From assembly GCF_025979705.1 (NCBI RefSeq), contig NZ_CP110136.1, positions 3,844,001-3,908,000 on the forward strand: a DNA stretch of 64,000 bases, given 5' to 3'. Below the pieces are notes generated by a model. That model was not told the origin of the DNA and ran no database searches. It worked only from the letters and a program-made list of their open reading frames with translations. This DNA comes from Hymenobacter sp. YIM 151858-1. Its GTDB lineage: Bacteria > Bacteroidota > Bacteroidia > Cytophagales > Hymenobacteraceae. This document shows positions 1 through 8,920 of this stretch, in pieces (the first letter of the stretch is position 1; each line of letters starts with the position of its first letter). The position numbers and the translations under genes were made by a program.

Positions 1-1622
1 ACAACCACGAGGAAGGCCTCATGGCTGACTTGATGCGCAAGGCTGGTGAGCTGGGCCTGTTTGGTGTGAGCATCCCCGCTGAGTACGGCGGCTACGACAT
101 GGACTTCAACACCTCGCTGCTCGTAACCGAGGGCGTAGGCGGTGGCCACTCGTTCCCGGTTGCTTTCGCGGCCCACACGGGCATCGGTATGCTGCCCATC
201 CTGTACTTCGGTACCGAGGAGCAGAAGGCCAAGTACATTCCGGACCTGACCAGCGGTGCTAAGTTTGCCGCCTACTGCCTCACCGAGCCCGGCTCGGGCT
301 CCGACGCCCTAGGTGCCAAAACCAAGGCCGTGCTGACGGAGGATGGCAACAGCTACGTGCTGAACGGCCAGAAGATGTGGATTACCAACGCCGGCTTTGC
401 CGACGTGTTCATCGTTTTCGCGCAGGTTGATGGCGACAAGTTCACCGGCTTCATTGTGGAGCGCGGCACGCCCGGCCTCACCTTCGGCAACGAAGAGCAC
501 AAAATGGGCATCAAAGGCTCCTCCACGCGCCAGGTATTCCTTTCTGACTGCGTAGTACCGAAGGAGAACGTACTGGGCGAAGTAGGCAAAGGCCACCTCA
601 TCGCCTTCAACATCCTGAACATCGGCCGCATCAAGCTGGCTGCTGCCTGCCTGGGTGCAGCCAAGCGCGTGGCTGGCCTGAGCGTGAAGTATGCCAACGA
701 GCGTCAGCAGTTCAAGCTGCCGATTGCCAAGTTCGGCGCCATCCGCCAGAAGATTGCCCAGCAGGCTATCCGCATCTACGCCGTAGAGTCGGCTATCTAC
801 CGCGCGGGCATGGACATCTACCGCAAGGAGCAGGAGCTGCAGTCGCAGGGCCAGGGCCACAACGAAGCGCTGCTGGGTGCTGCCCGCGAGTTTGCCGTGG
901 AGTGCGCCATCCTGAAGGTAGAAGGCTCGGAAGTGCTCGACTACGTGGTGGACGAAGGTGTGCAGATCTACGGTGGCTACGGCTTCTCGGCCGACTACCC
1001 CATGGACCGCGCTTACCGCGACTCGCGTATCAACCGCCTGTTTGAGGGCACTAACGAAATCAACCGCATGCTGGCCGTTGATATGATCCTGAAGAAGGGT
1101 CTGAAGGGCGAGCTGGACCTGATGAGCGCCGCTACGGCCGTGCAGCAGGAGCTGATGGCCATTCCGGACTTCGGCGGTGAGGAAGAAACCGGCCTGTTCA
1201 GCAAGGAATACAAGACCATCAAGAACCTGAAGAAGGCCATCCTGATGGTAGCCGGCACGGCCGTTCAGAAGTACATGAACTCGCTCGCCAAAGAGCAGGA
1301 AGTGCTGATGAACATCGCCGACATGGCCATTAAGGTGTACACCGCCGAAAGCACGTTGCTGCGCGTGGAGAAAGAAGTGAGCCTGAAGGGCGAAGACGCC
1401 CTGGGTCCGCAGATCGACATTGCCCGCGTGTACCTGGCCGACACCGTTGACCTGGTGAACAAGTCGGGCAAAGACGCCATTGCCTCCATGACCGAAGGCG
1501 ACGAGCAGCGCCTGCTGGCCCTGGGCCTGAAGCGCTTCACCAAGGCCGAGCTGTTCAACACCAAGGACGCGCGTCGTCGCATTGCGGCGCCGCTGATCGA
1601 GGCCAACGATTACGTGTACTAA
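1..1622 (+). CDS. Acyl-CoA dehydrogenase (5' truncated by window edge)
   Basis: FAD-dependent acyl-CoA dehydrogenase of fatty-acid beta-oxidation, which introduces the alpha-beta double bond of acyl-CoA and passes electrons to ETF. The frame is open from base 3 (NHEEGL before the first Met at base 21), so the start lies upstream. Family marks are TEPGSGSDALGAKTKA (flavin/substrate loop), RQVFLSDCVVPKENVLG, the YGGYGF segment and the FEGTNEI segment that carries the catalytic Glu. About 180 residues follow the canonical ~380-residue core; this long form of roughly 600 residues is usual in Bacteroidota and resembles VLCAD-like enzymes in layout. The gene uses CTG for nearly all Leu, as expected for high expression, and carries one CCTAGGT copy (Ala-Leu-Gly-Ala). 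A strong terminator follows. The exact chain-length specificity cannot be told. Confidence 0.95.
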   Translation, partial: NHEEGLMADLMRKAGELGLFGVSIPAEYGGYDMDFNTSLLVTEGVGGGHSFPVAFAAHTGIGMLPILYFGTEEQKAKYIPDLTSGAKFAAYCLTEPGSGSDALGAKTKAVLTEDGNSYVLNGQKMWITNAGFADVFIVFAQVDGDKFTGFIVERGTPGLTFGNEEHKMGIKGSSTRQVFLSDCVVPKENVLGEVGKGHLIAFNILNIGRIKLAAACLGAAKRVAGLSVKYANERQQFKLPIAKFGAIRQKIAQQAIRIYAVESAIYRAGMDIYRKEQELQSQGQGHNEALLGAAREFAVECAILKVEGSEVLDYVVDEGVQIYGGYGFSADYPMDRAYRDSRINRLFEGTNEINRMLAVDMILKKGLKGELDLMSAATAVQQELMAIPDFGGEEETGLFSKEYKTIKNLKKAILMVAGTAVQKYMNSLAKEQEVLMNIADMAIKVYTAESTLLRVEKEVSLKGEDALGPQIDIARVYLADTVDLVNKSGKDAIASMTEGDEQRLLALGLKRFTKAELFNTKDARRRIAAPLIEANDYVY

Positions 1623-1683
1623 GCGACACGCAAGCATCCCTGCCGCGGGGAAACGGCAGGGCTATTTCCCGATGGGGGAAAAC

Positions 1684-1720
1684 TGAAAAACGCCGCTCCG
1701 GCTTGGAGCGGCGTTTTTTG
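1684..1720 (+). terminator. Rho-independent terminator after acyl-CoA dehydrogenase
   Basis: An 11-bp perfect stem (1689-1699 with 1705-1715) around a 5-base loop, preceded by an A run and followed by a T run. It can act for both the dehydrogenase and the convergent gene ending at 1740. Confidence 0.9.
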
Positions 1721-1739
1721 TTGTGGCTGTTCGGTTGCC

Positions 1740-2075
1740 CTAGGTGGCGTGGTCATCGTGCCCAATGGCCAGCAAGCCGGTGTTTGCTGCTGAGGCATTG
1801 AGCAATAGCAAAAAGAAGCGTTGGGCAGGGCTATCGGCCTGCGGCAAGGTGGGCGAAAGCTGCGGGTGCCGGTGCAGCAGCAATTGCAGCTTCATGTTCA
1901 CGATGCCGTTGCTCCAGCGGAAGTCCTGCCAATAGTCTAAGCGTTTTTCAATGATGCGCTGCTCCTGTAGGTCGGTAAAGTCGTCGGCCGACAGTTGACC
2001 GGCCTTGGGCAACTCGGCTAACCGGGCGGGGGTGGGCCTAGGTGCGGCATCATCCAACAGGTAAAAATCGAGCAT
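1740..2075 (-). CDS. Hypothetical protein, second gene of operon
   Basis: A 111-residue soluble protein with no signal peptide and no family I recognise. It is rich in Leu, Asp and Gln, with a central charged stretch (LQEQRIIEKRLDYWQDFRW) that looks helical. Its ATG directly abuts the TAG of the upstream secreted protein (2076-3560) with zero spacing, so the two are almost certainly co-transcribed and translationally coupled. Its own stop codon TAG is embedded in a CCTAGG motif at 1739-1744, and another copy at 2037 is read as Pro-Arg. It converges on the acyl-CoA dehydrogenase and shares its terminator. Confidence 0.65.
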   Translation of the reverse strand: MLDFYLLDDAAPRPTPARLAELPKAGQLSADDFTDLQEQRIIEKRLDYWQDFRWSNGIVNMKLQLLLHRHPQLSPTLPQADSPAQRFFLLLLNASAANTGLLAIGHDDHAT

Positions 2076-3560
2076 CTACTTCAGCACGATTTTGTTGAGC
2101 TGAAGGGCAGCCGATTTCTTGTTGGGGCGCGTTACCACTACCATCGTCTTGTCGTCGAGCCAGGCGGTAAAGTCCTTCACGTAGGCCAGCTGCTGGTCGT
2201 TGGCAACGTTCAGACCTAGGGCCTTCGGGGCCGTTACCGCGCCGGTAGCTGCTGTCACTTTACGGCCGAACAGATCCGACTTGTTCTGCAGCTTCTCCAT
2301 CGTCACGATGCTCACATCGTTGCCGATGGTGGCGGCGCGGTAGCCGATGCCCGTGAAGCTCTCAGCGGCCGGCGCAATCTGGTGCTTGGCCACTACCTTC
2401 TGCCACGTGGGCGACTGAAACTCGTTGTAGCCGAACAGGTGCAGCTCGCGGGCGTGCACGGGGGCATTCTCGCCTTCTTCGGCTTTTTTCTCGGCAATTA
2501 CCACTACGTTCTGGTCGTCGGTGCGCAGTACGTCGGAGAGGTACACGTCGTCGAGGCGCTTGGCCGCTCCGCCGGTGGCTTTGTTTACCTCGGCCAGGTA
2601 CTCCGGCGTAAACTTGAACTCCGGCGCAAACTTCATGTCGGTGTTGGCGAAGTCGAATTTCACCAGCTTCAGGCTGTAGTACTCGCCCGAGTTGAAATCG
2701 GCGCAGAGGGCAGCGCCAAACAGGGTTTTGCCATCGAGCATGCGCCACTGCGTGTCGCGCACGGTCACCTTTTTGCCGCCAAACGTGCCGCCCACCGCTA
2801 CCGACATCACCTTCACTTCCGTCTCGGCATCGGCGTAGCGGCGCACCGTCAGCTTCTGGTTGTTGTCGCTGATGAGGGCCACGTACTGCGTGCCGTCGTT
2901 GGCCACATACACGGTAGGGGAGAAGAACGAACCTAGGGCCGCGAAGTCGTAGCTGCGGTCTTTCAGCTTATTCAGCTGCCGATCGTAGTGCACCGCGTTC
3001 AGGGCTTTGATCTGCTCCTCGCGCGTTACGTAGCGGAACGCGACCAGCTGCGTGCCATCGGGCGAAATACTGATGCCCGGGCGCCGCTCGCGCGGGCCGC
3101 CTGCCGCCACTTTCTTGGCCGCAGCTTTCTGGCCGGTTTTTAAGTCGATGGGTTGCACGAGCAAATGCTGACCCGTTTCGTCTTTGTGGTGCACCACCAC
3201 CAAGGCCTGCTGATCGTTGCGCGAAAACGCTTCCAGGCTTTCGCCGGCAGCAACCGGCACAGCTGCCGACCACACTTTTTTCAGGTCGGCATCGTAGCGC
3301 TCTACGGCGTATTCAGAGGCCGATCGGTGACTCAGGATAATAAAATCCTTACTGCCGGCAATGGGCAGCGTTTTCACGTGAACGCGCTGGTTGTAAGGGT
3401 CCTCGGTATGCTCGGGTACGTAGGCGAACGGGGTAGAGCGCACGCGTTGCGCTTCGGCAACGGGCGCGTTCAGGCACAGGCCAGCTACCAAAAAAGCGGC
3501 CGAGAGGTGAAAAAAAGAAAAGCGCACGGAATGAATTGGTTTAAAGGGGCTTGTAAGCAA
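2076..3560 (-). CDS. Secreted hypothetical protein, possible beta-propeller
   Basis: A 494-residue protein with an N-terminal signal sequence (hydrophobic stretch at about residues 14-35, ending near APVAEAQ). The body alternates short hydrophobic strands with turns and has recurring phrases such as ISPDGTQLVAFR, YVANDGTQYVALI and DDKTMVVVTRP, typical of beta-propeller blades (WD40/PD40-like); this fold assignment is an inference. No catalytic motif was seen. It is followed without spacing by the small gene at 1740-2075. A TACCTTTG promoter element lies about 20 bases upstream of the ATG. Likely exported to the periplasm or cell surface. Confidence 0.8.
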   Translation of the reverse strand: MLTSPFKPIHSVRFSFFHLSAAFLVAGLCLNAPVAEAQRVRSTPFAYVPEHTEDPYNQRVHVKTLPIAGSKDFIILSHRSASEYAVERYDADLKKVWSAAVPVAAGESLEAFSRNDQQALVVVHHKDETGQHLLVQPIDLKTGQKAAAKKVAAGGPRERRPGISISPDGTQLVAFRYVTREEQIKALNAVHYDRQLNKLKDRSYDFAALGSFFSPTVYVANDGTQYVALISDNNQKLTVRRYADAETEVKVMSVAVGGTFGGKKVTVRDTQWRMLDGKTLFGAALCADFNSGEYYSLKLVKFDFANTDMKFAPEFKFTPEYLAEVNKATGGAAKRLDDVYLSDVLRTDDQNVVVIAEKKAEEGENAPVHARELHLFGYNEFQSPTWQKVVAKHQIAPAAESFTGIGYRAATIGNDVSIVTMEKLQNKSDLFGRKVTAATGAVTAPKALGLNVANDQQLAYVKDFTAWLDDKTMVVVTRPNKKSAALQLNKIVLK

Positions 3561-3580
3561 CGCTAAAAAAAGTTCCTACT

Positions 3581-3588
3581 CAAAGGTA
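3581..3588 (-). promoter_or_regulatory. Bacteroidota-type -7 element upstream of 2076-3560
   Basis: On the minus strand this reads TACCTTTG, a perfect match to the TAnnTTTG -7 consensus of Bacteroidota. It lies 20 bases upstream of the start codon at 3560. No good -33 TTTG was seen at the usual distance. Confidence 0.5.
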
Positions 3589-3883
3589 TCATTCTGCGGG
3601 CCGCTCCCGTACACGCCCCGCTGCCTAACGCTCAAAATCAGTTGTTCACGTTTTCTTAACCCGTTTTTTGTCACCTCTTGCTCATCTAATCGTTTGAGCC
3701 ACCTAGGATTACCCGGAATGAAGGCTTAAATTTGCGCCGCGGTAACGCAAAGTCGGTCTGCCACACCGATCAGCGCGCATTAAATCTATTTCTAGGGTTC
3801 CGCCAGTCAAGCCAGCCGGGCTTGGCCAACGTTTAGGCCCAACTTTTGCAGAGGCCTGCTCCCTCCACCTGTCGATTGCTCAC
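3589..3883. other. Intergenic region between divergent genes
   Basis: A divergent intergenic region with one CCTAGG copy at 3702 and, on the plus strand, TAAATTTG at 3727-3734, a match to the -7 consensus. The latter could drive the small gene at 3884 with a leader of about 140 bases. Nothing else was recognised. Confidence 0.4.
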
Positions 3884-4096
3884 ATGAAATCCTTTTTACA
3901 ATTCGTTGTTCTGCTAACCCTGGTTGTTTTGGGCAAGCTCGTTAAAGAGCGCGCCAGTACTTCAGTTGCTGTTACGCCCCAACCGATCTACCAACCCGTA
4001 AACTCGCTGCACGCGTTTTTTGCCCGCCCGGTAAGTTACTCCGAAGCGCAAGGCAGCAACGCTCCGGTTCGAGCGACAACCGTCTCGATGAACTAG
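3884..4096 (+). CDS. Small secreted or membrane-anchored hypothetical protein
   Basis: A 70-residue protein beginning MKSFLQFVVLLTLVVLGKLV, one hydrophobic segment of about 17 residues that could be a signal peptide or an anchor, followed by a polar Ser/Thr/Val/Pro-rich tail of about 50 residues without cysteines or known motifs. I do not recognise a family. Support for it being real comes from the plausible export signal, an upstream TAAATTTG element and a strong terminator beginning five bases after the stop codon. It stands alone between divergent and convergent neighbours. Confidence 0.55.
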   Translation: MKSFLQFVVLLTLVVLGKLVKERASTSVAVTPQPIYQPVNSLHAFFARPVSYSEAQGSNAPVRATTVSMN

Positions 4097-4100
4097 CACT

Positions 4101-4128
4101 GTAAAACGGCTCCCAGAGCCGTTTTTTT
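4101..4128 (+). terminator. Rho-independent terminator after the small gene
   Basis: An 8-bp stem (4105-4112 with 4116-4123) with a 3-base loop and a run of seven T. It is likely shared with recG, which ends at 4154 on the other strand. Confidence 0.85.
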
Positions 4129-4153
4129 ATGCCCATACCGCAGCGGGCAGTTG

Positions 4154-6250
4154 TTAGCTGATGCGGCTCCAGTTCACGGCCGTAGGCGGCAACGACTCAA
4201 TGTGGCGGCGGATGTTCTGGTTTTCGGTTTTCGCCAGGTTGGGGTCATCGTTGAGCAGCTCCTGCGCCGCCGCCCGCGACTCCGTCAAAATCTTGCCGTC
4301 TTTGGCTAAGTCGGCCACCAGCAGATCGAGCACCCCGCTTTGCTGCGTGCCCATCAGGTCGCCCGGCCCGCGCAGCTTCAGGTCGATGTCGGCAATTTCA
4401 AAGCCATTGTTCGTGCGCACCATGGTTTCGAGGCGGGTGCGCGAATCTTTGCTGAGCTTGTAGCCCGACATCAGGATGCAATAGCTCTGATCGGCGCCCC
4501 GGCCCACGCGGCCGCGCAGCTGGTGCAACTGCGAAAGGCCAAACCGCTCGGCCGATTCAATCACCATCACCGAAGCATTGGGCACGTTCACGCCTACCTC
4601 AATCACGGTAGTGGCCACCATTATCTGGGTTTCGTTGCGCAGGAAACGCTGCATCTCGTAGTCCTTGTCGGCGGCGCTCATGCGGCCGTGCACAATGCTC
4701 ACCTTGTACTCCGGAAAAGCGCGCGTAATGCTCTCGTAGCCGTCGGTCAGGTCCTTGTACTCGGCCATACTTTCGCTTTCCTCAATCAGCGGGTACACCA
4801 CGTAGCACTGCCGACCTAGGCGTATTTGCTGGCGCATGAACTCAAATACCTTCAGGCGGTTCGAGTCGAAGCGGTGCACGGTTACGATGGGCTTGCGGCC
4901 GGCGGGCAGCTCGTCGATTACCGACACGTCCAGGTCGCCGTAAAGCGTCATGGCCAGCGTGCGGGGTATGGGCGTGGCCGTCATCACCAGCACGTGCGGA
5001 ATTACGTGCGGGTTCTTTTGCCACAGTTTCGAACGCTGCGCCACACCGAAGCGGTGCTGCTCGTCCATAATGGTGAGCCCTAGGTTCCGGAACTGCACCA
5101 CGTCTTCGAGCAGGGCGTGGGTGCCCACCAGCATGTGCAATTCGCCCGAGCGCAGCTGTTCGTGCAATACACGGCGCTCCGAGGTGCGGGTGCTGCCCGT
5201 AAGCTTGCCAATCTTGATGCCGAGCATGTCGGCAAACTTCTTCAGGCCCTCGTAGTGCTGGTCGGCCAGGATTTCGGTAGGGGCCATCATGCACGATTGG
5301 GCACCGTTGTCGGCGGCAATCAGCATCGAGATAAACGCCACAATGGTTTTGCCCGAGCCTACGTCGCCTTGCAGCAGGCGGTTCATCTGCTTGCCGGCCG
5401 TAAAATCCTTGTAAATGTCGTGGATTACCCGCTTCTGCGCCATCGTCAGATCGAAGGGCAGCACATTTTTATAGAAGTGCGTGAGCGTGGGCACTTTGTC
5501 GAAAATCTGCCCGGCCAGCTCCACCTTACGCTCGGTTTTTTGGCGCAGCAGCTTCAGCTGAATGTAAAACAGCTCCTCAAACTTTAGCCTTAAGCGGGCG
5601 GCCTGCAGCAAATCGGCGCTTTGCGGGAAGTGAATCTGCTGCATGGCCTCGGCCTTGGGCATCAGGGCGTAGCGCTGAATCAGGTCGGCCGAAAGCGTTT
5701 CGTGGAAGTGTGGTGCCGCCAGCTTCAGCACCTGCGCCATCAGCTTGCCGATGCCCTTGGTGTCGAGGTTGAAGTTGCGCAGCTTGTCGGTGCTGGAGTA
5801 CACCGGCTGCAGAAACGAAGCGCCGGGCTTCACCTCCGATACTTCTTCCAGCTCGGGGTGGGCTATCTGCGGCTTGCCATTGAACAGCGTCGGCTTGCCG
5901 AAAACTATGTACTCCTGGTGGTTTTTCAGCCACTTCTCAAACCACTTCACGCCCTTAAACCACACCAGCTCCACCTCGCCGCTGGCATCCTGCGCCTTGG
6001 CCACGAGGCGCTGCTTGCGGCCCTCGCCCAGCAGCTCCTTGGTGCGCACGGTAGCCTTCACCTGTACCATGGGCAGGTCGTCGTGCAAGTCGCACACGTG
6101 GTAGAACTGCGTGCGGTCGAGGTAGCGGAAGGGGTAAAACTGCACCAAGTCGCCGTAGGTGAACAGGTTCAGCTCTTTGGCCAGCACGTCGGCCCGCCGC
6201 GTATCCATACCGCGGAGCAGGGCAATTTTGGTGTTGAAGAAGTTGCTCAT
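4154..6250 (-). CDS. recG: ATP-dependent DNA helicase RecG
   Basis: A 698-residue branched-DNA helicase that reverses stalled replication forks and processes Holliday junctions. An N-terminal wedge/OB region (about residues 1-230, with the typical PFRYLDRT near the start) is followed by a superfamily 2 motor: Walker A GDVGSGKT, MMAPTEILADQHY (motif Ia), DEQH (motif II), VMTATPIPRTLAMT (motif III) and a second RecA lobe with VHGRMSAADKD and QLRGRVGRG. The length is normal for the family. It lies 86 bases downstream of gldD in the same orientation and may be read from the gldD promoter. CCTAGGT copies at 4815 and 5079 are both read as Leu-Gly. Confidence 0.97.
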   Translation of the reverse strand: MSNFFNTKIALLRGMDTRRADVLAKELNLFTYGDLVQFYPFRYLDRTQFYHVCDLHDDLPMVQVKATVRTKELLGEGRKQRLVAKAQDASGEVELVWFKGVKWFEKWLKNHQEYIVFGKPTLFNGKPQIAHPELEEVSEVKPGASFLQPVYSSTDKLRNFNLDTKGIGKLMAQVLKLAAPHFHETLSADLIQRYALMPKAEAMQQIHFPQSADLLQAARLRLKFEELFYIQLKLLRQKTERKVELAGQIFDKVPTLTHFYKNVLPFDLTMAQKRVIHDIYKDFTAGKQMNRLLQGDVGSGKTIVAFISMLIAADNGAQSCMMAPTEILADQHYEGLKKFADMLGIKIGKLTGSTRTSERRVLHEQLRSGELHMLVGTHALLEDVVQFRNLGLTIMDEQHRFGVAQRSKLWQKNPHVIPHVLVMTATPIPRTLAMTLYGDLDVSVIDELPAGRKPIVTVHRFDSNRLKVFEFMRQQIRLGRQCYVVYPLIEESESMAEYKDLTDGYESITRAFPEYKVSIVHGRMSAADKDYEMQRFLRNETQIMVATTVIEVGVNVPNASVMVIESAERFGLSQLHQLRGRVGRGADQSYCILMSGYKLSKDSRTRLETMVRTNNGFEIADIDLKLRGPGDLMGTQQSGVLDLLVADLAKDGKILTESRAAAQELLNDDPNLAKTENQNIRRHIESLPPTAVNWSRIS

Positions 6251-6336
6251 GCAGTCATTCAGCTGCCAGCAGCAGGCGAGTGGCTATGGGCAGGGCCCTA
6301 GGTGGATAACAGTGGTTAGCTGATGGGAGGCCAGGC

Positions 6337-6918
6337 TTACTGGTACTTCAGCGTATTGACGAGGTGTACGATGTCCTCCTTCACGTAGTCGATAACCGGC
6401 GCCAGCGAGTCGTTGGCTACGGCCGTGCGGAAATACAGCGCCCCGCGGAAGAAATGCTTCGTGGAATCGGTAGTGTAGAACTGAAACTGGCTCGGCACCT
6501 CGCCGCTCAGCTCGAACACGGTTACCTGCTTTCCGTCGGGCGTTTTCAGCATGTTTTCCTCAATGGCCGACGCCTTGATCTGGTGCTTGCCCGTGAGCTT
6601 GCGCGCGTCCTCCAGCATCTTGGCGAACAGTTTGGGGTTGTTCTGGATGTCGGTGTAGGTAATCTGCACGTTGGCGTGCAGCGCGGGGTAGTTCACGTTG
6701 ATCCAGTGCGGCTGAGCCAGATACGACGAATCGCGCAGGATGCGGGCGTGCTTCGAGTACTCGAACCGGTACGGGTGGCCGGCCGGCAGTTGCTGGTAAG
6801 CGTGCGGCGGCAAATCGATGCGGTTGTAGCCTTTGGGCTTGGGCGTGTAATCGGAGGCGGTGTTGCAGCCCGAAAGCAGCAAACCGGCAATCAGCAGCGC
6901 GCAGTAGGAGCGGAGCAC
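6337..6918 (-). CDS. gldD: Gliding-motility lipoprotein GldD
   Basis: A periplasmic or outer-membrane lipoprotein of the gliding/type IX secretion machinery. The lipobox is LLLSGC near residue 18, followed by [14 protein letters not shown], a hallmark of GldD, and the conserved YSKHARI, WINVNYP and FFRGALYF stretches. I chose the GTG at 6918 because a -7 promoter element (6945-6952) sits only three bases before the alternative TTG at 6942, which would leave no room for a transcript start; the GTG start also gives a compact lipoprotein signal. In many relatives the order is mutY, ssb, gldE, gldD; gldE is not here. In Flavobacterium johnsoniae GldD is required for gliding, and loss of gld functions also affects T9SS secretion. 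Confidence 0.88.
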   Translation of the reverse strand: MLRSYCALLIAGLLLSGCNTASDYTPKPKGYNRIDLPPHAYQQLPAGHPYRFEYSKHARILRDSSYLAQPHWINVNYPALHANVQITYTDIQNNPKLFAKMLEDARKLTGKHQIKASAIEENMLKTPDGKQVTVFELSGEVPSQFQFYTTDSTKHFFRGALYFRTAVANDSLAPVIDYVKEDIVHLVNTLKYQ

Positions 6919-6944
6919 AGGCAGCGGGAGAGAAGGTGACAAAC

Positions 6945-6952
6945 CAAAATTA
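6945..6952 (-). promoter_or_regulatory. -7 promoter element for gldD
   Basis: TAATTTTG on the minus strand matches TAnnTTTG. Its position argues for the GTG start of gldD at 6918, giving a leader of about 20 bases. No clear -33 element was seen. Confidence 0.45.
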
Positions 6953-7107
6953 CGCGAAGCAAGCCGGAGTACGCCCTAGGTGCCCGGCCGCTCGGCAGCA
7001 AGCAGCAGCCGAAGCACCTGGAGCAGCGCATTAGTTGCACGCAGCACAAACGCAAACCGCCCCAGCCAACGCATGACTGGGGCGGCTTATGCCACTAAAC
7101 AACCGGC

Positions 7108-7551
7108 CTAAAACGGCAGTTCGTTTAGCTCCGGCTCCTGGCGGAAAGTATTGGGCTCGGCCGCCGCGTTGCTGGCTTGGCTGGCAGCCTGGTTGCCTTG
7201 CTGCTCGCCGTGGCTACGCCCGCCACCACCTAGCATCGTGATTTCGTCGGCCACGATTTCGGTTACGTAACGCGTCTGCTGGTCTTTGTCCTGGTACTGG
7301 CGGGTGCGAATTTTACCCTCCACGTACACCTGCTGACCCTTCTTGATGTATTTCTCCACCGTTTCGGCCAGGCCGCGCCACGCTACCACATTGTGCCACT
7401 CGGTGCGCTCTACGCGGTTGCCTTGCTTGTCTTTATAGAACTCGTTGGTAGCCAAGCGGAACTGCGCTACCGTGCTGCCGCCTTCGAGGTGGCGCACTTC
7501 GGGGTCGGTACCTAAGTGGCCGATCAGGATAACTTTGTTTACGCTCGACAT
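7108..7551 (-). CDS. ssb: Single-stranded DNA-binding protein SSB
   Basis: A 147-residue SSB that coats single-stranded DNA during replication, repair and recombination. The OB fold spans about residues 1-110 (VNKVILIGHLGTDPEVR, then EWHNVVAW and YVEGKIRTRQY), followed by a Gly/Asn/Gln/Ala-rich linker and the short acidic-hydrophobic tip ending ELNELPF, the partner-docking peptide. The reading frame is open 17 residues further upstream, but the ATG at 7551 (MSSVNKVILIG) matches the family start exactly. It sits between mutY (upstream) and gldD (downstream) on the same strand, a neighbourhood conserved in Bacteroidota. Confidence 0.96.
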   Translation of the reverse strand: MSSVNKVILIGHLGTDPEVRHLEGGSTVAQFRLATNEFYKDKQGNRVERTEWHNVVAWRGLAETVEKYIKKGQQVYVEGKIRTRQYQDKDQQTRYVTEIVADEITMLGGGGRSHGEQQGNQAASQASNAAAEPNTFRQEPELNELPF

Positions 7552-7640
7552 AATCTTCTGTGTGTCTTGTTGAAAGGAACAACTAGCCGGTGCTAATTGC
7601 ATTACAATATCTAAATTTTTTAGCTAAAAAGCAAACGCTT

Positions 7641-8741
7641 TTAGTTGCTTAAAATGCCTTTTTGACTCAGGTAATTGCTGATGATAACCGGTTTGGGCAG
7701 CTCATCCATTTGCTCGGCCAGATAAGCCTCTAACCCCGTCTGTTTCAGTACCCGGTCGGTAAGCGGAGCATCCAACCACAACTCATGAAAGCGGGCTTCT
7801 ACCTTTTGATGGCTCAGCGCGTGCCGCAAAGCCGCTGCCGGTTCGCTCACCCGGTCGGTGGCTACTTGGGCACCTAGGGCCTCTAGCTCGGCGAGCAGGG
7901 CCTGGGGTGGCAAGGCGGCCTCGGGCGTTTCGGTAAGGTAAAAGTCGTAGAGGCTGTGCCAGATATCCTTGCCGGTGCGCTTGCGCAGATACACCCGCTC
8001 GCCGTGGCGCAACACTAGGTAGTGGAAGTAGCGCGTGCGGCCCGCTTTGGCTTTGCTCTTGACGGGCAGTTGCTGCACCATGCCGTGCTGAAACGCAAAG
8101 CACGGCTCGCGCACGGGGCAAAACAGGCAATCGGGGTTGGCGGGCGTGCACTGAATGGCGCCAAACTCCATAATGGCCTGGTTGTAGTCGGCCGGGTTTT
8201 CAACCGAAATCAGCTGATCGGCCAGGTACTGGAACTCCTTGCGGGCCGAGGGCTGGGCAATGTCGGTGGTCAGCCCAAACACCCGCGCCAGCACGCGGTA
8301 CACGTTGCCATCGAGCACGGCCACCCGCTCGCCAAACGCAAACGACGCAATAGCGGCCGCCGTGTACGGCCCGATGCCCCGCAGCTTCACCAACTCAGCG
8401 TAGCGCGCCGGAAACTGCCCGCCGTACTCATTTACCACCTGCTGCGCGGTAATGCGCATGTTGCGGGCCCGGGAGTAATAACCCAGGCCTTGCCACAGGC
8501 GCAGCACCTCCTGCTCGGGCGCGGCGGCGAGGTCGTGCACGGTGGGGTAAGCAGCCAGAAAACGCTCGTAATAAGGCAGTCCTTGCTGCACGCGTGTTTG
8601 CTGTAAGATTATCTCCGACAGCCAGATAGCGTATGGATCCTGGGTGCGGCGCCACGGCAGGTCGCGGCGGTGGCGCGGGTACCAGTCCAATAATGCCTCG
8701 GCAAAAAACGGATGGGCTTGAGGCGGCGAAGTGTTGATCAA
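7641..8741 (-). CDS. mutY: A/G-specific adenine DNA glycosylase MutY
   Basis: A 366-residue base-excision repair enzyme removing adenine mispaired with 8-oxoguanine. Visible motifs are SEIILQQTRVQQ with the catalytic Glu, the helix-hairpin-helix LRGIGPYTAAAIASFAFG followed by VLDGNVYRVLAR with the catalytic Asp, and the 4Fe-4S cysteine set in CTPANPDCLFCPVREPC. The C-terminal NUDIX-like 8-oxoG recognition domain (about residues 230-350) is present. The start used is TTG at 8741; no in-frame ATG lies nearby, so the exact start is uncertain. It diverges from the HU gene and is followed 89 bases later by ssb. Confidence 0.95.
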   Translation of the reverse strand: MINTSPPQAHPFFAEALLDWYPRHRRDLPWRRTQDPYAIWLSEIILQQTRVQQGLPYYERFLAAYPTVHDLAAAPEQEVLRLWQGLGYYSRARNMRITAQQVVNEYGGQFPARYAELVKLRGIGPYTAAAIASFAFGERVAVLDGNVYRVLARVFGLTTDIAQPSARKEFQYLADQLISVENPADYNQAIMEFGAIQCTPANPDCLFCPVREPCFAFQHGMVQQLPVKSKAKAGRTRYFHYLVLRHGERVYLRKRTGKDIWHSLYDFYLTETPEAALPPQALLAELEALGAQVATDRVSEPAAALRHALSHQKVEARFHELWLDAPLTDRVLKQTGLEAYLAEQMDELPKPVIISNYLSQKGILSN

Positions 8742-8801
8742 CGTGTTGATTATTAATATATTGCCATCAATTGCCCGGATTCACGGTATTTGGCAATTGC
8801 A

Positions 8802-8832
8802 TTTGTAAAACCAAAAAACGGGACTACCTTTG
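8802..8832 (+). promoter_or_regulatory. Canonical Bacteroidota promoter for HU gene
   Basis: TTTG at 8802-8805, a 19-base spacer, then TACCTTTG at 8825-8832. Both elements and the spacing fit the Bacteroidota housekeeping sigma consensus. The leader to the GTG start at 8921 is about 80 bases. Confidence 0.75.
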
Positions 8833-8920
8833 TGGCCCGAAATGCCTACCGGGCAAGGGCTTACGGGTTTTTAACAGCTTTTTGCCTATTCTTTTTTTCA
8901 CTTTTCAGGTTCCTAATACA

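Noticed and set aside
309-1637. A 442-residue open frame opposite the acyl-CoA dehydrogenase
   Set aside because: It is a mirror frame kept open by the GC-rich third positions of the real gene; no protein-like pattern, and the plus strand matches a known family.
8771-8920. N-terminal extension of HU by 50 residues
   Set aside because: The stretch contains the -33/-7 promoter and does not resemble HU; the GTG at 8921 fits the family.
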